From NCBI RefSeq assembly GCF_000344685.1, contig NW_006920422.1, positions 156,035 through 204,929 of the forward strand: a stretch of DNA of 48,895 nucleotides, given 5' to 3'. The notes below the pieces were generated by a model, which was given only the letters and a program-made list of their open reading frames with translations, was not told the origin of the DNA and did no database searches. Origin of the DNA: Gloeophyllum trabeum ATCC 11539. Its lineage: Eukaryota > Basidiomycota > Agaricomycetes > Gloeophyllales > Gloeophyllaceae. The translations under genes and the position numbers were made by a program. Positions within the stretch are counted from its first letter, which is position 1, and each line of letters starts with the position of its first letter. Shown piece after piece: positions 1-10,667 of this stretch.

Positions 1-1164
1 CACGACAACCTGACGGCGATGACGCTCGATCGGAGCGTCTAAGTGACGCCGCGTACATGTCAATGCAATAGCATGAATTTTCTGTATTTAATGAAATTTA
101 TTCCATGTTTTTATGACTACATACAAGTACTATAGCTATGCTCATCGTCGGCGACGACGACGACGGGCCTACTGACGAGGTGCCGGAAAGGCGGGACGCA
201 GCCTCGAAGAAGCGGCGCGCCTGTGTCACCAGACACGTGGCGGTACGCCCTAGGGTTGGGGTCTGCTACCAGACTTCTACCCGGACCGCTGCCGGAAGCG
301 GCAAGGGCATGGTGGTTGACAGGGAAGACAGCGAGGACGGGGTGTCGAGCAGAGTAGCGGACGGCCTTATTATACTAGCGTAGGCGGTGACGTGTACTGT
401 GTGTAGACCGATGCTCGAGCGTTGAAGTCAAGGGGGACGAGGTGGGGTACCCAGGGGGGGCGTTCAGGTGGGGTGGCAAAATAAGGTTTGCAAGACCCCT
501 TGGTCTCGCGTCTTGGGGCGTAGTCCCAAGTCTAAGGCGTCTCGCTTTTGGCGTCACTCGGGTGGATAGGGTGGGCCCGAGAATCATAGCCGCCGTCGTA
601 TGATAGACTTCCAAGCACCTGTCAATCATGGAATTGAACGTTTGTGGTCCCATATTCTTCTCTATCGGCATGCAGGAGCTGTCTCATCCGACGTCATAGC
701 TGGTGTGAGTGAAGTACATCTCCACTTCTGAATCTGCGATGACTCAGTAGTACATAGGACACTGCACATTGGTTGTACAATGTTACTCTACAGAAGGCAT
801 GACTGGATAAGCCTGAGACTGGTAAGTAAATACACTGTCTTCGTTTTCTCTTCCATTAATCAATCAATCGCCCTTAAAATCCGACGCTTGATTATCGTCC
901 CTTTCTGAAGGAAGCTGTGGAAGATACCTGCCAACCAGAACGCTCGCCGTGGCACGAAGCCGTAAAGATGTAATCTCGCATGAGAAGGCCCATCCCTGGA
1001 AGGATATGCACATTTCGCTAGCTGATCGGATTACCAGAGATGGTCAGCAGAAATTACTCAAGGCTGCTGGGCCGAGCCACATTATAACACTGACAGAGAA
1101 GTTGTAGATAACGACCGAACGCTCTTCGAAGTCAGGATACATCTCACCCGCTCTATAGTATACC
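1..1164. other. Intergenic / unassigned left edge
   Basis: No gene could be supported. Positions about 130-600 are richer in G+C than the flanks and carry open frames on both strands (138-383 +, 375-671 -). Neither shows a domain, a convincing start context or a splice pattern, so this could be the end of a gene that begins outside the window or a decayed one. The last 60 bases hold an AT-rich box (ctatagtata, about 1151-1162) just before the ATG at 1165, a possible core promoter of the next gene. Confidence 0.4.
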
Positions 1165-2579
1165 ATGGATGAACTGCTCGTTCACAACGGCAGCTCCCCC
1201 TCCTCATTCTTGACCACCGATCTCCCCAATGTCACAGGCTCCTTCTCGATCCTCCGCAATCTCCTCTTGCCCAACATATGCCTCTCCTTTGTCATTGCGC
1301 TCCAATTGAAACCGCATGTCAGACTAGCTTGCTTCGTCGCGTACTCCTTTACTCTCGTGAAGGGATTCACTTTGTCCACCGGCGATAGCCTGCGTGACTA
1401 CTCTATGGGATCTGCGATCTCCAGCGACCTCGCGACTGCCATACATATGCTCTGGCTGACGGATCCCGTATCTGACTTCTCCCTTGAGAAGGATAGCACC
1501 CACTTGGCGTCCTTACCATTCTTGAAACGATGGTATTGGACGCTGTGCGCCTTATATAGCCCTCGGGGTGTGGGATGGAATTATCAGGTGCGACTCGACC
1601 CTCTTTCTTCCGTTTCCGCCAGACAAAGATTTTAAACCCTAAACATCTCTTTTTGAGTAGGTTGCAAATGTACCGCCAGCTTCGGCTCAATCACGTTGGC
1701 GCTTCGTAGCAAGGCAGCTGCTGCGAGCGTTCACGTTCTACCTTCTGGTGGACTTCGCTCAGACCTATATTCACTCAAACCCGTTATTCACCAACCCCAG
1801 ACCCGGAGCATCACCGTTCGATATTCACTCCCAGGGCTACTTCTGCCGTTGCGTTAATATTATCGCGTGGCTCACCCTCGCACATGGCTCCTTGAACATG
1901 CAATATTTGGCACTCTCGGCTTTCTGTGTGTCTTCAGGCGTATCGGAGCCAAGGTATTGGCCTGATTTGTTTGGAGATTGGAAGGAGTGTTACACAGTCA
2001 GGCGGCACTGGGGGTACGCTTTATCTTACTCAAGGAAGAGAACCCCCTAACTTACCCTCCAATCCAACGATATGGATTAGAGTCACCTGGCACCAACTCA
2101 TGCGTCGTGTAAGTTATTCATTCAATCAATTGTATACAAGTGAAAGCCGACACCCCTTATTGCACTTTCACTAGTACACTTCCTCCATCGGGAGATATTC
2201 CGCTCAAACCCTTGGGTGTAAGAGGGGTACTACCAGCTCCTCGTACATCCAGCTATATGTCGGCTTCCTTGTATCGGGTCTGGTGCACATCGGCGGGGAC
2301 GCCATGGTGGGCAAACAATACCTCGGTGCATCCTTCCCGTTCTTTCTCGCTCAGGCAGTGGCAATTACGTTGGAGGACGCCGTGATTGCCTTCGCGAGCC
2401 GAGTGGGCCTTAAAAAGCGGTGTCCGCGATTTTTCGGCTATGTGTGGGTTTTCGTCTGGTTCAGTATTTGTCGGGCGTGGTATATCCAGTGGGCGGTGGA
2501 TGCGGGGTTAGCAAAGACACGTCCTCTGAAGCTTTCTATAGTCCAGACAGCTTTGTATACGTTTCACAACTCTGAATAA
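1165..2579 (+). CDS. Wax-synthase-like MBOAT acyltransferase, multipass membrane protein
   Basis: Model: join(1165..1587,1661..2013,2081..2108,2175..2579), 402 residues. All three introns are GT-AG and 66-73 nt. Splicing recreates the conserved block RRHWGVTWHQLMRR, typical of fungal wax-synthase-domain (MBOAT_2) proteins, followed by a C-terminal hydrophobic block with LVSGLVHIGGD, whose histidine sits where the family has its putative catalytic His. RGVGWNY at the end of exon 1 is another family motif. Several hydrophobic helices are visible. Family members transfer acyl groups to alcohols or acetylate terpenoid products in ER-type membranes; the substrate cannot be told from sequence. No terpene or polyketide genes lie nearby, so a cluster role is not supported. 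The 28-nt third exon looks odd but carries the WHQ motif. Confidence 0.85.
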
Positions 2580-2712
2580 AGCCACAATATGTACATGGGT
2601 CATTATTTACTCGAGTAATAGAAACCTGCGAAGTGTGTCCCTCTGGACAAAACTCCCACGCCATATTCACAATCGCCTGCTCGTGCTTCATCTCTGACTA
2701 CCTACTGTCCCT

Positions 2713-4423
2713 ATGGTGTTCTTGCCCATTGAGCTATGGGATCAGGTAATATGGTATCTTCCTAAAGCTGATCTCCGGAGCTGCCTGCAAGTCTGTCGCA
2801 GAATGCACGATATTGCACTCGGACACCTCTTCTCGACTGTGACTCTATATTTTGGCGTCACAACCCTCCTCGACCAGCTCCGACCTGACGTCTGGCTTAC
2901 TCGAGGAAGGGAGACGGATGACTATGAGAAGAGGCTGTATGACGAGAGCTGGCAGCTTCTTGACCGGATTACCAGTGACTCAAGATTCGCTGCCTCCGTT
3001 AGGAAAGTTGTAGTTATATACCTTAGTGATGGGCCTTTCATATTTGAAAAGAGTCAGTATGGAGTCGTGTAGCCGTATCCGCGCAGTGATCTCATTATAC
3101 GTTCTTAGACTGCTTGGAGAAAGCGCTGCGCCACGTCGGACACCTCAAAGCCTTCCATTGGTATGGAGGATGGCCGCCCGTCGCTGATGACATCGTCGCT
3201 GTTCTAGTTCATACGTGTCCAGAACTGGAAGAACTCAGGTTACCAAGGTATGTGATTCGTAGATTCCCCGTCATTCCGCTCTCCAGAACACTTATCTATC
3301 CCTACGATCCCCCTACCAACGCACAAGGTACTTGCTGGACTCGGAAAAGCATGTGACCCTCCTTCGAGGTCTTAGACATCTTAGCACATTCATCTGCTGC
3401 GCCGATGGAGAGGATGTGGAGGATGAACATTTTCCGGAAGAGTTTCAGACGGTCGACCCGTCCTCACGCCCTTCGCTGGAGGAGCTCATGCGCAACAATC
3501 AGAACACTCTCCGGAAACTTGATATCGAGGGCTGGCGGGCGGTCAGTTTGCCCATCCCTACCCTGTCTCAACTGACGCATCTGCATCTTTACACCCTTTT
3601 TGGCGAGCAATTCTCCTGGCTGGGCTTAATCCTCCATCACTTGACTTCACTGCGATCTTTGTCGGTGTTCAGTGACAGTCCGGCCCTTTTCACGCTCTTG
3701 CAAGAACACTCTTCGGCCTTATCCCAACTGCAATCTCTAAGGTTAGAGGCTGAGGTAGCATTCACCCAGGAAGAGCTACTGCCCCTGATACACACTATAC
3801 GGAACTCGACTGCTCTTCGCCGATTAGACCTCGCTTTCTCCTTCCATGATGACCCAATCGTGACATTAGCTGGCATATTAAATCGCGAGAGTCCTATCAG
3901 CGTTCTTGGCCTCAATTTGGGTTGCGCAGGCTGGAACAGTGATGTCAGCAGCATGAAGTGGACTGATGAACAATGCCGACGACTTTCTGATTGCCTTCCG
4001 AACAATCTATCATCTCTGCGTTTGATATCTGCCTTTGAACGCATAGATTGCCACACTGAGCCCTTGGTAAGCCTGGACCATATCGTTACGCCGATCGTAA
4101 CACTTATTGTGTTTTAGCTGGACCGCTTTCGCGAGCTCCTCAACCTCCATTTTTTGTACATCGGCAACGTACGACGATTTCATCCCTTCCTGGCCGTAGA
4201 CTTGGCCGCAGACATCGCTTCCCTGGCCACAGTGGGCGTGAACGACCGTATGTGGGACGTTGATAAACGAGAGGATGGAGAATTCTGCTTGCATCACTGG
4301 CCGGATCCGCTTATAGTTGTCCGGTTGCAGGAGAAATTCGTGTCTGAGGACGACTTCTGGCTGATGAACGGGGTCCGCATCTGCGGCCTTAGAACATACG
4401 ATGATATAGCTGCAGGCGAATAG
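2713..4423 (+). CDS. F-box-like protein with leucine-rich C-terminal part
   Basis: Model: join(2713..3052,3109..3247,3328..4066,4118..4423), 507 residues; introns of 51-80 nt keep frame. The N-terminus (LPIELWDQVIWYLPKADLRSCLQVCRRMHDIA) has the F-box pattern: LP-x-E opening, hydrophobic helix, then a leucine/cysteine helix. The rest has irregular leucine-rich stretches such as LRHLSTF, LTHLHLYTLF, LTSLRSLSVF and LQSLRLEAE, as expected for LRR-type F-box proteins of Agaricomycetes. Such proteins present substrates to SCF ubiquitin ligases through Skp1; the partner here is unknown. It differs from the F-box family at 39-47 kb and is not an obvious paralogue. It starts 133 bases after the acyltransferase in the same direction. 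Confidence 0.85.
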
Positions 4424-4512
4424 AAGACATACCTGCTCTTTATTCGGTGTTCTTTACTGGCAAGCACATCAGGGTCTGCAGCAGTGCGCAGTCAGATACT
4501 TCGTTACTTGTT

Positions 4513-5980
4513 CTATCCAGGTAAGTCATCTACGACAGTAGCAGTAACGCCATAATTCTGCTGCACGTCTTTCTTGCTTAAGCTCAAAAGCCATCTGATG
4601 CCTTCCCTAAATTCCCTGTCGAAGCGTACACCAAGCCGAACGTCCGAGAATGCGCAGGAGAACCCATGGAATGCTCCGGGGTATCTATTTATCGCTTCAG
4701 CATCCCGGCGACGATATTCAGCCAAGAACGGGCTGACTCACACATCGACCTTGGTGTGCACCCCGGCTTCTCTCACCAGTTTCTCGTAAAGGAGGCCCTC
4801 GTCACGCAGAACGTCCCATCCGCAGACTTGGGCATACATGGGCGAGAGGCCTTCATGCTTGTACAAGAGGGGTGATACGTCGGGATCGGTTGGAGAGCCG
4901 CCGTATCTGTCTAGTGAAGGAGTCAGCACACCGCGTCCCGAAACTGATGCCAAGACATACGCCATGCCCCTAGCATGTGCTCTTTCCTAAGAAATGGAGC
5001 GTCTTTGTTTTGCTCCATCGAGATCATCTCCAATCTACACCTACTCCCAATGAGTATGTATAGTGAAACTCCAGTATGTCACTGATGTACTCAGGGGGAT
5101 ATGCGTCAGGATGGCACACCAAGGCAAGCTGGAGGACATGTCCCGTGACAGGCTTGTCGCTGAAGAATGGGTCCGCAACGGCTCGGTGGGCTATCGCGGC
5201 GGCGAAGTTGGACCCAGAAGATTGACCTGCAACGAGGAATCCTCGCGACAAATCAACATTGAAAAAGGACGAGTTGGCAGCTGCCTGTGTGCGAGGCGGC
5301 ATGGCCTATCAGGCACGTTCGTCCTGAGGCTGGTACAGAGACGTACCCATTTGAGCGCAGAGTAGCAATCGTCCAAGCCGGTCGGGAACGGATACTCGGG
5401 AGCGAGCCTGTCGCGCCATACAATCAATAAGAAATAAATAAAGGAGAACAGGATACTAACCTGTAGTCCACATTGAGAATGCAGATTTGTAGGTCGACGC
5501 ATATTCTCCTTAAGTAGAAGTCGTCCTGGTCTATGTTCGAGACCCCCCAGCCTATTCTCTACAGTTTTACGCCGTGTGCTTTTTACCAGGGTCATGTACC
5601 TACCTCCGCCATGCATCCAGAGCAGCAGGGGGAAGGAGTTTTGCTCATGTGAGTTGTCTGCATTCCTTGGAGTCAATACTCTAACTGTAATCTCCCCTCC
5701 AAACACCGAAAGCTTGTGATCTTCCATCCTGTACTTCTCATCTGCACCAGACGGAGTTGTGAGCTATTATTTCATGTACTGATCGCGTCTGACGAAACCT
5801 ACCAGGGGGGAGATGCGGTCGGTGGTAATCCATGATCATACCGATGAACGCTTTGGCCTTCTCCCTCGCAGAAGCTATAGTCGTGAAGCTTGCTACTGCA
5901 TCACGCGCATCACCTGTCCATGCATTGAAGGCAGCCAAGAGCTCTGGATCAGGGTCCGAAAGGTGTGCGTACTGCGACAT
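4513..5980 (-). CDS. Alpha/beta hydrolase fold-3 (HSL-type) esterase
   Basis: Model: complement(join(4513..4684,4742..4910,4961..5034,5091..5284,5347..5407,5461..5551,5604..5741,5803..5980)), eight exons, 358 residues. The hormone-sensitive-lipase signature is complete: HGGGW oxyanion motif, DYRLAPEYPFPTGLDD, nucleophile motif GQSSG (serine at the elbow), an Asp in the CGWDVLRDEG region, and the catalytic His in YPGAFHGF. No signal peptide is seen, so a cytosolic esterase/lipase is likely; substrate unknown. Start chosen at MSQYAHL because no in-frame ATG lies further upstream before a stop. Splicing of exon 2 to exon 3 skips an out-of-frame reading and restores GGGWGVSNIDQDDFYLRR, strong support for the model. 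It converges tail-to-tail with the F-box gene, 90 bases apart. Confidence 0.9.
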
Positions 5981-7186
5981 CTTTGGTATGGTGATGCGGG
6001 AGATGACAATACCCACCAAAAGGACCCACTATTTAAAAGGTCAACTCTTACAAGGCCCCGAGCCACATTATACGGACTGTACGCAGTTCAACTCACCTGC
6101 ACTTCTCTGACTGACTCAACTCTTGGCGTCTTCGGGCCCGTTTGCACTTCACGGTGGTTTTCCGCTTCTGACTTGGTATTCATCCGTGCAGAGCTAATTT
6201 GACGCTGACCATCCCGATATCGCGGCTTACCGTTCAATAACTACCGTATTATCTCCCTCATACGCGCGATTCTATGGATAGGTCGGCGTTTAAGAAACGC
6301 GCGCTACGGCAGACTCTCAGAGCCGCATCACAATATTGATGGACTGGTTGAGGCTGGAGTGCTATAGGAGTCGAACTCAGGCGCCACTCTTCCATAGGCA
6401 GTCTGGAAGTTGCGGTACCGACAGAAACGGGAAGGTTAAGTTCGCCCCTTGTGTCCCGGATAACTCGCGTATGACTCCGACACTCTGTTACGATAGTGCG
6501 CAATTCACTACCGTGTGTGTCCTCACGCTATTTCACGGTGCTGATCCTACGCGCGATGCCAGGGCACAGTAGACCAAGTTCCGGATCTTGACCACAGGCC
6601 GCTCCTTCGGAAATCATAGAATACAATCCAGGCTGGGTCGCCTGATAGGATACACTCGACAGTAAGTTCAAGCCTCAACACACTTAGCTTAGCTTCTTAT
6701 GTCGAAGATATTCCCATCCGGAGTCTGGGACCAAACTTAAGTCAAGGGGCGAGTGGTCGCTGGCATAACTGCATGCCTTGACGCGAGTCTGTGATGAATC
6801 CATGCTCGCCGCTTTTCCTGCCATACCACGAGTTCAACGCCAACCGAATGAAGGACAGACATAGATCGCAACAGGGATATCAATGTGCAAGAGACTGACC
6901 TCAAGGAAATGGAGCTCGACCATGTCATTCAGGACCTCCTCATGGCCCGAAGTATCCTGCTTTTCGTGAAGTGAAGTCCGTGACATGCCCTCCGAAGAAA
7001 CTGCGTAAATGTCATGAACTGCCGTGAATCCGATGTCACCCATCGAACTCAAGGCACGACGCCTCGAAGTAAGGCTGCAGTATGTATACCAGTTGCATGG
7101 CGAACCATCTAAAAGACCCCAATCGCGATTATCGGAATGTAGTAACAGTACAGCATATCACCTGGGTGAGATTCCCCTCGCCTACT
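5981..7186. other. Intergenic, no confident gene
   Basis: Only short open frames (for example 6258-6503 -, 6834-7052 -) are present, and none gives a recognisable domain or a convincing splice chain. The segment 6830-7050 on the minus strand has a moderately coding-like composition and could be a remnant. Nothing repeat-like was noticed. Confidence 0.35.
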
Positions 7187-8738
7187 TCACCGGGACGTGA
7201 CGATCCATCCGATCAGCCCTCCCACTACGGCTGCGGAACCCCACGCACGCAGCACCTTCACAAGCCCGTACCAGGAAGAGTCGACGTTCGTTGCTGTAGT
7301 AGGGGTGCGGTCTCCCCTGCTGATGTTATTCCCCGAGCGTAACTCTGCTTCCACCGCGAGTAAAATCTCGTCACTCGGTGACTCCGGCTCTGAGAAGTTA
7401 TCGGCAGAGAAAGAGGGCTCTTCGGCCGACGCATCCTCGTCCACCAGCTCGACTTGCGCAACTCCGCCGAGGAAGTCAGTGATGAGCGTGCGGTCCAGCG
7501 GACGACCGAACAGATCCGAGCGCACCCCCGGTGTTGACTTGATCTTATCAAACGAGAACGTGTTGAACTTTAAACTGCATCAGACGAGCCGCACTAAGAG
7601 GGCGTGCAGCGGTCAAACGTACGAGGTCCTGCATGGTCAGCTGGCTGGTCTTGTTGATCCCTTCCATGAATTGCAGAACGTAGTGCGTGAAGGTGTCGAT
7701 GACGGCAACGCCCACGTCATTGTCATTCTCGTACTGTGAGGGTTAGGCCGTCTCAGCACAGCGAAAAGCCGGACGAGTAACGACCTACAGAGTAGGAGTT
7801 CTCCCCGACTTCGGACGAACCCGTCGCCAGGATGTTGGGGGAATATATCTTGGAGAACATACTGTTGGCCTGGCAGGTGTCGATCATAAAGAATATCTCA
7901 TTATACCTGTCCATTGATGTGAGCCTAGAAGGGGCGTTGAATTGACGACGGAAGCGCACCGTTTCTTCTGCCACATCTGTTCGAACGCATCGGCGATGTC
8001 AAATGCGCTTATCTCCTCGTTGTCCTGGAACTTGAGAAACTCATTTCCGCCATGACCGGTCATGTAAACGAAGACATTAGACCGGTCGTCCGTTAAAAGT
8101 CGCTTCGATCGAGGGACGGAAGAGTCCATTCGGCCTGGACCACTCCAATCAGCTCCCTCGCTCTACAGATAGCATGATATCATCCACTTGCCTGTCAAGA
8201 CTCGGATGAAGTTCTCGACGGTAACCTCGTACCCTCTGTAGTCCACCTCAATATTCTCCCCATACAGGTCTAAGCTCCGCCCTTGATTCGAGAACACTGT
8301 GGCAGGGAACTTGTTTCTCGCGTTGCACGCAACGTCGTCCGCCAGCATCAGGATGATATTCGAGTCGGGTATCCCAAGCCTCTTAACCGTACGATACCTG
8401 CGTTAGTCGGTTAATACAGCTGTATAAACAACGAACACACGGATCGCGTACATTCCAAGAGCATTTGCCATGTGCTAAACAGTCGCTTGAGATAAGCTCA
8501 TAAGAAGAACCAAATGTATGCGTACTCGGTAGTTGAACCAGTACCGGGACGAGCATACTAACACTGCCCAGTTGTTGGTATGATTCGACGTCTTTTCTGG
8601 CCCAGCATGCCTCGTAAAGAAGTCACGAGCAGCGTCCTGCGGGATAGCGGTCTCTGTCGCAAATGATCCGGTAGAAACGAAAGTAAAGAACGATATGAGC
8701 AGCAGGAGGCTGGTCGTGGTCCAGAACAAGAGGCGCAT
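7187..8738 (-). CDS. GPI8: GPI-anchor transamidase catalytic subunit (GPI8/PIG-K), C13 cysteine peptidase
   Basis: Model: complement(join(7187..7567,7623..7733,7789..7906,7960..8134,8192..8397,8452..8474,8526..8738)), 408 residues, the usual GPI8 length. It replaces the C-terminal GPI signal of substrate proteins with a preformed GPI anchor in the ER lumen. Visible: signal peptide [52 protein letters not shown], catalytic His in VYMTGHGG, catalytic Cys in MIDTCQAN, and a C-terminal hydrophobic helix ([12 protein letters not shown]) for membrane anchoring. An alternative ATG at 8771 would add 11 residues before the signal peptide; the internal Met gives the cleaner signal. The intron 8135-8191 has a GC donor (gcaagt) instead of GT; using it restores [20 protein letters not shown]. 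Confidence 0.95.
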
Positions 8739-8909
8739 TGATCCTGCAGCCACAGCCACATACGCAAACATTCAGTAGTAGAAAGGTCGACTATTCCAAG
8801 AGCACAGGCTACGACGCTGCTACAGGGATCTATTCAATTCTGGTGTACAGAACCGTTATATATTGAACAGTGGAGTACCAAGATGGGCAGTAGAGTAACC
8901 ACATGAACA

Positions 8910-10173
8910 TTAACCCCAACGACTGCGTTCACGCGGCTTCTTGTGCCCACCCTCCCCAAGACCATTTCCATACGAGTGCTGCAACCCTCCATACGGCTGA
9001 TATCTGTCCTTAGCACCTTGATGTCGATTAGCGCTCCTCGGACCAGAGGGAGGGGCGCTTGATTTCCCGGAGGTGAAGTCAATCTGAGAGCGCTTGCCGG
9101 AGTTCTGGGATGAAGCCTGCTGCTCCGACCGGGCTTTCTGGTACTCAGCTTCACCAACGAATGAAAGTCGTCACAGAGAGTGGAAGGTGTCGAGCATGCG
9201 AAATGCAAGGAGCCATGCATATGTGCCGTTGATGACGGAGGGTGCGAAGTACCAGAGCAGACCAAGCCAACGCTGGAATTAACAGGAGTTGACGGCGGTG
9301 AAACAGAGTGACGCACCGATTCGGTCTGCATACCAGTCTTCCCTCACATCACTCGGGTCCCATACATGCTTCGGGAAGTTCGTGACTCTTTCATCGACAT
9401 CCACAAACTCCACCAACTTGGCATACAGATGCGGATTCCTGAACGATCGGTTAGACATCAGCGAGTCATTGAAATGCTTTGGATTTTGGGGATCCTTCTT
9501 CAGAGCGATGAACTGGGCAACCTTCGCCTGCAGGTACGTTCGATTTCAGCATGGACGCTGAGAGGGACCACCGCAAACCTGAATGCCTGGATCACACGGT
9601 TCCGTCGACTCAGGCGGGATACCCCAGTCAGCTACTCCCGCGATCGGTGGTGGACGTAGTAAATGCCGTATGCGGGATAGTTCGTCTGCTTCACTGGATG
9701 CATCTGCAATGGACGAAGGGCCCGACCGCTGTTCCAAGTCCATCGGGGACAACGACCTCTGTGGTGTCTCTGATCCCTCTATGTCATTCAATTTATGCGC
9801 CCGAACATGGCTTTTCGTAGGCGCTTGCCGCCGTATCAGGACTTGCGTGTCTTTCCGGGCTGAATCAGGCCATGAGCAACACTGACAAAGTCCTTGGAGA
9901 TGCGAGAAATGGCTAACATTTCACACGAGACCCATCAGGCGAACCAATGTGAGGATCCTGGCCCAAACGGAAGAGACAGCCAGCAAAGAGGGAAACGGCG
10001 ATGGGAGTGCTCGGCGATGAAGACTCTCACATCAAGTGAAGCACGATCTCTGGAGGAGGAGGGCTTATTCTCTTCGCTTTCGCTGCCTGATTCGTCTCCG
10101 TAGGCAACAAGTCCTAATAACCATGTTCATTCTTCATTCTGAACACGCGAACTTGGGCTTACGGACCACGCAT
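8910..10173 (-). CDS. HCNGP-like (SAP30BP family) transcription/splicing-associated protein
   Basis: Supported exons: 10167..10173 (MR, ATG at 10173), one starting at 10113 ([15 protein letters not shown]), one ending at 9579 (ending [13 protein letters not shown]), 9317..9527 and 8910..9148. The HCNGP domain is clear: [33 protein letters not shown], then [17 protein letters not shown] and the tail RERSRWG that closes many family members. The acidic N-terminus after GLVAYGD is also family-like. Family members are nuclear and have been linked to transcription repression and splicing. Uncertain: the join(s) between about 10025 and 9870, where several acceptors fit, and the unusually long 168-nt intron 9149-9316, which may hide a small exon. 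The donor of intron 1 (gtccgt) is weak but keeps frame. Confidence 0.85.
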
Positions 10174-10667
10174 GGTGTACGCCCGGTGGACTTCAATTTC
10201 TATAGCAGCAAATAATACAGATGTTATTACGAGGATTCTCAAAGCGATGGATCAAACGTACGCTCGGGCCCGTTCGAACTCGCCCTCTTGAAGGACACTC
10301 ACGATGCAGTAGTAGATAACAAGCCTTGTATGAAGCTCAAGTGCCTCGGATAATTAGCGCTGTTGCCGGCGGAACTCACACACCTATGTATGCATCTGTT
10401 TGGCACTGCGGCGTCATTGCCACAATTGTAACCTGTAATTGAACGGACCCTCAGTTTGAAACTTACAACTCATTCTAAGCCACCCCTGTCCAGCGAATTC
10501 ATTTTGTATCAATGCCATTGAAAATACCGCTATTACCAGTTTTTCTGATTACATGTACCTGAGCATCCGACCACCTCGCTGAACACGACATGTTTGAAGT
10601 GGCTCGCATTAAGATGCCAGAATGCCCGAGCCTAGTGCTGAGCCATGAGTACACACACCTCCCTCAG
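10174..10667. other. Intergenic between HCNGP-like start and alpha-galactosidase stop
   Basis: Promoter side of the HCNGP-like gene and 3' side of the alpha-galactosidase gene, both minus strand. AT-rich around 10200-10240 and 10500-10560. No gene or repeat was recognised; the 10590-11006 plus-strand frame is antisense to the last alpha-galactosidase exons. Confidence 0.5.
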
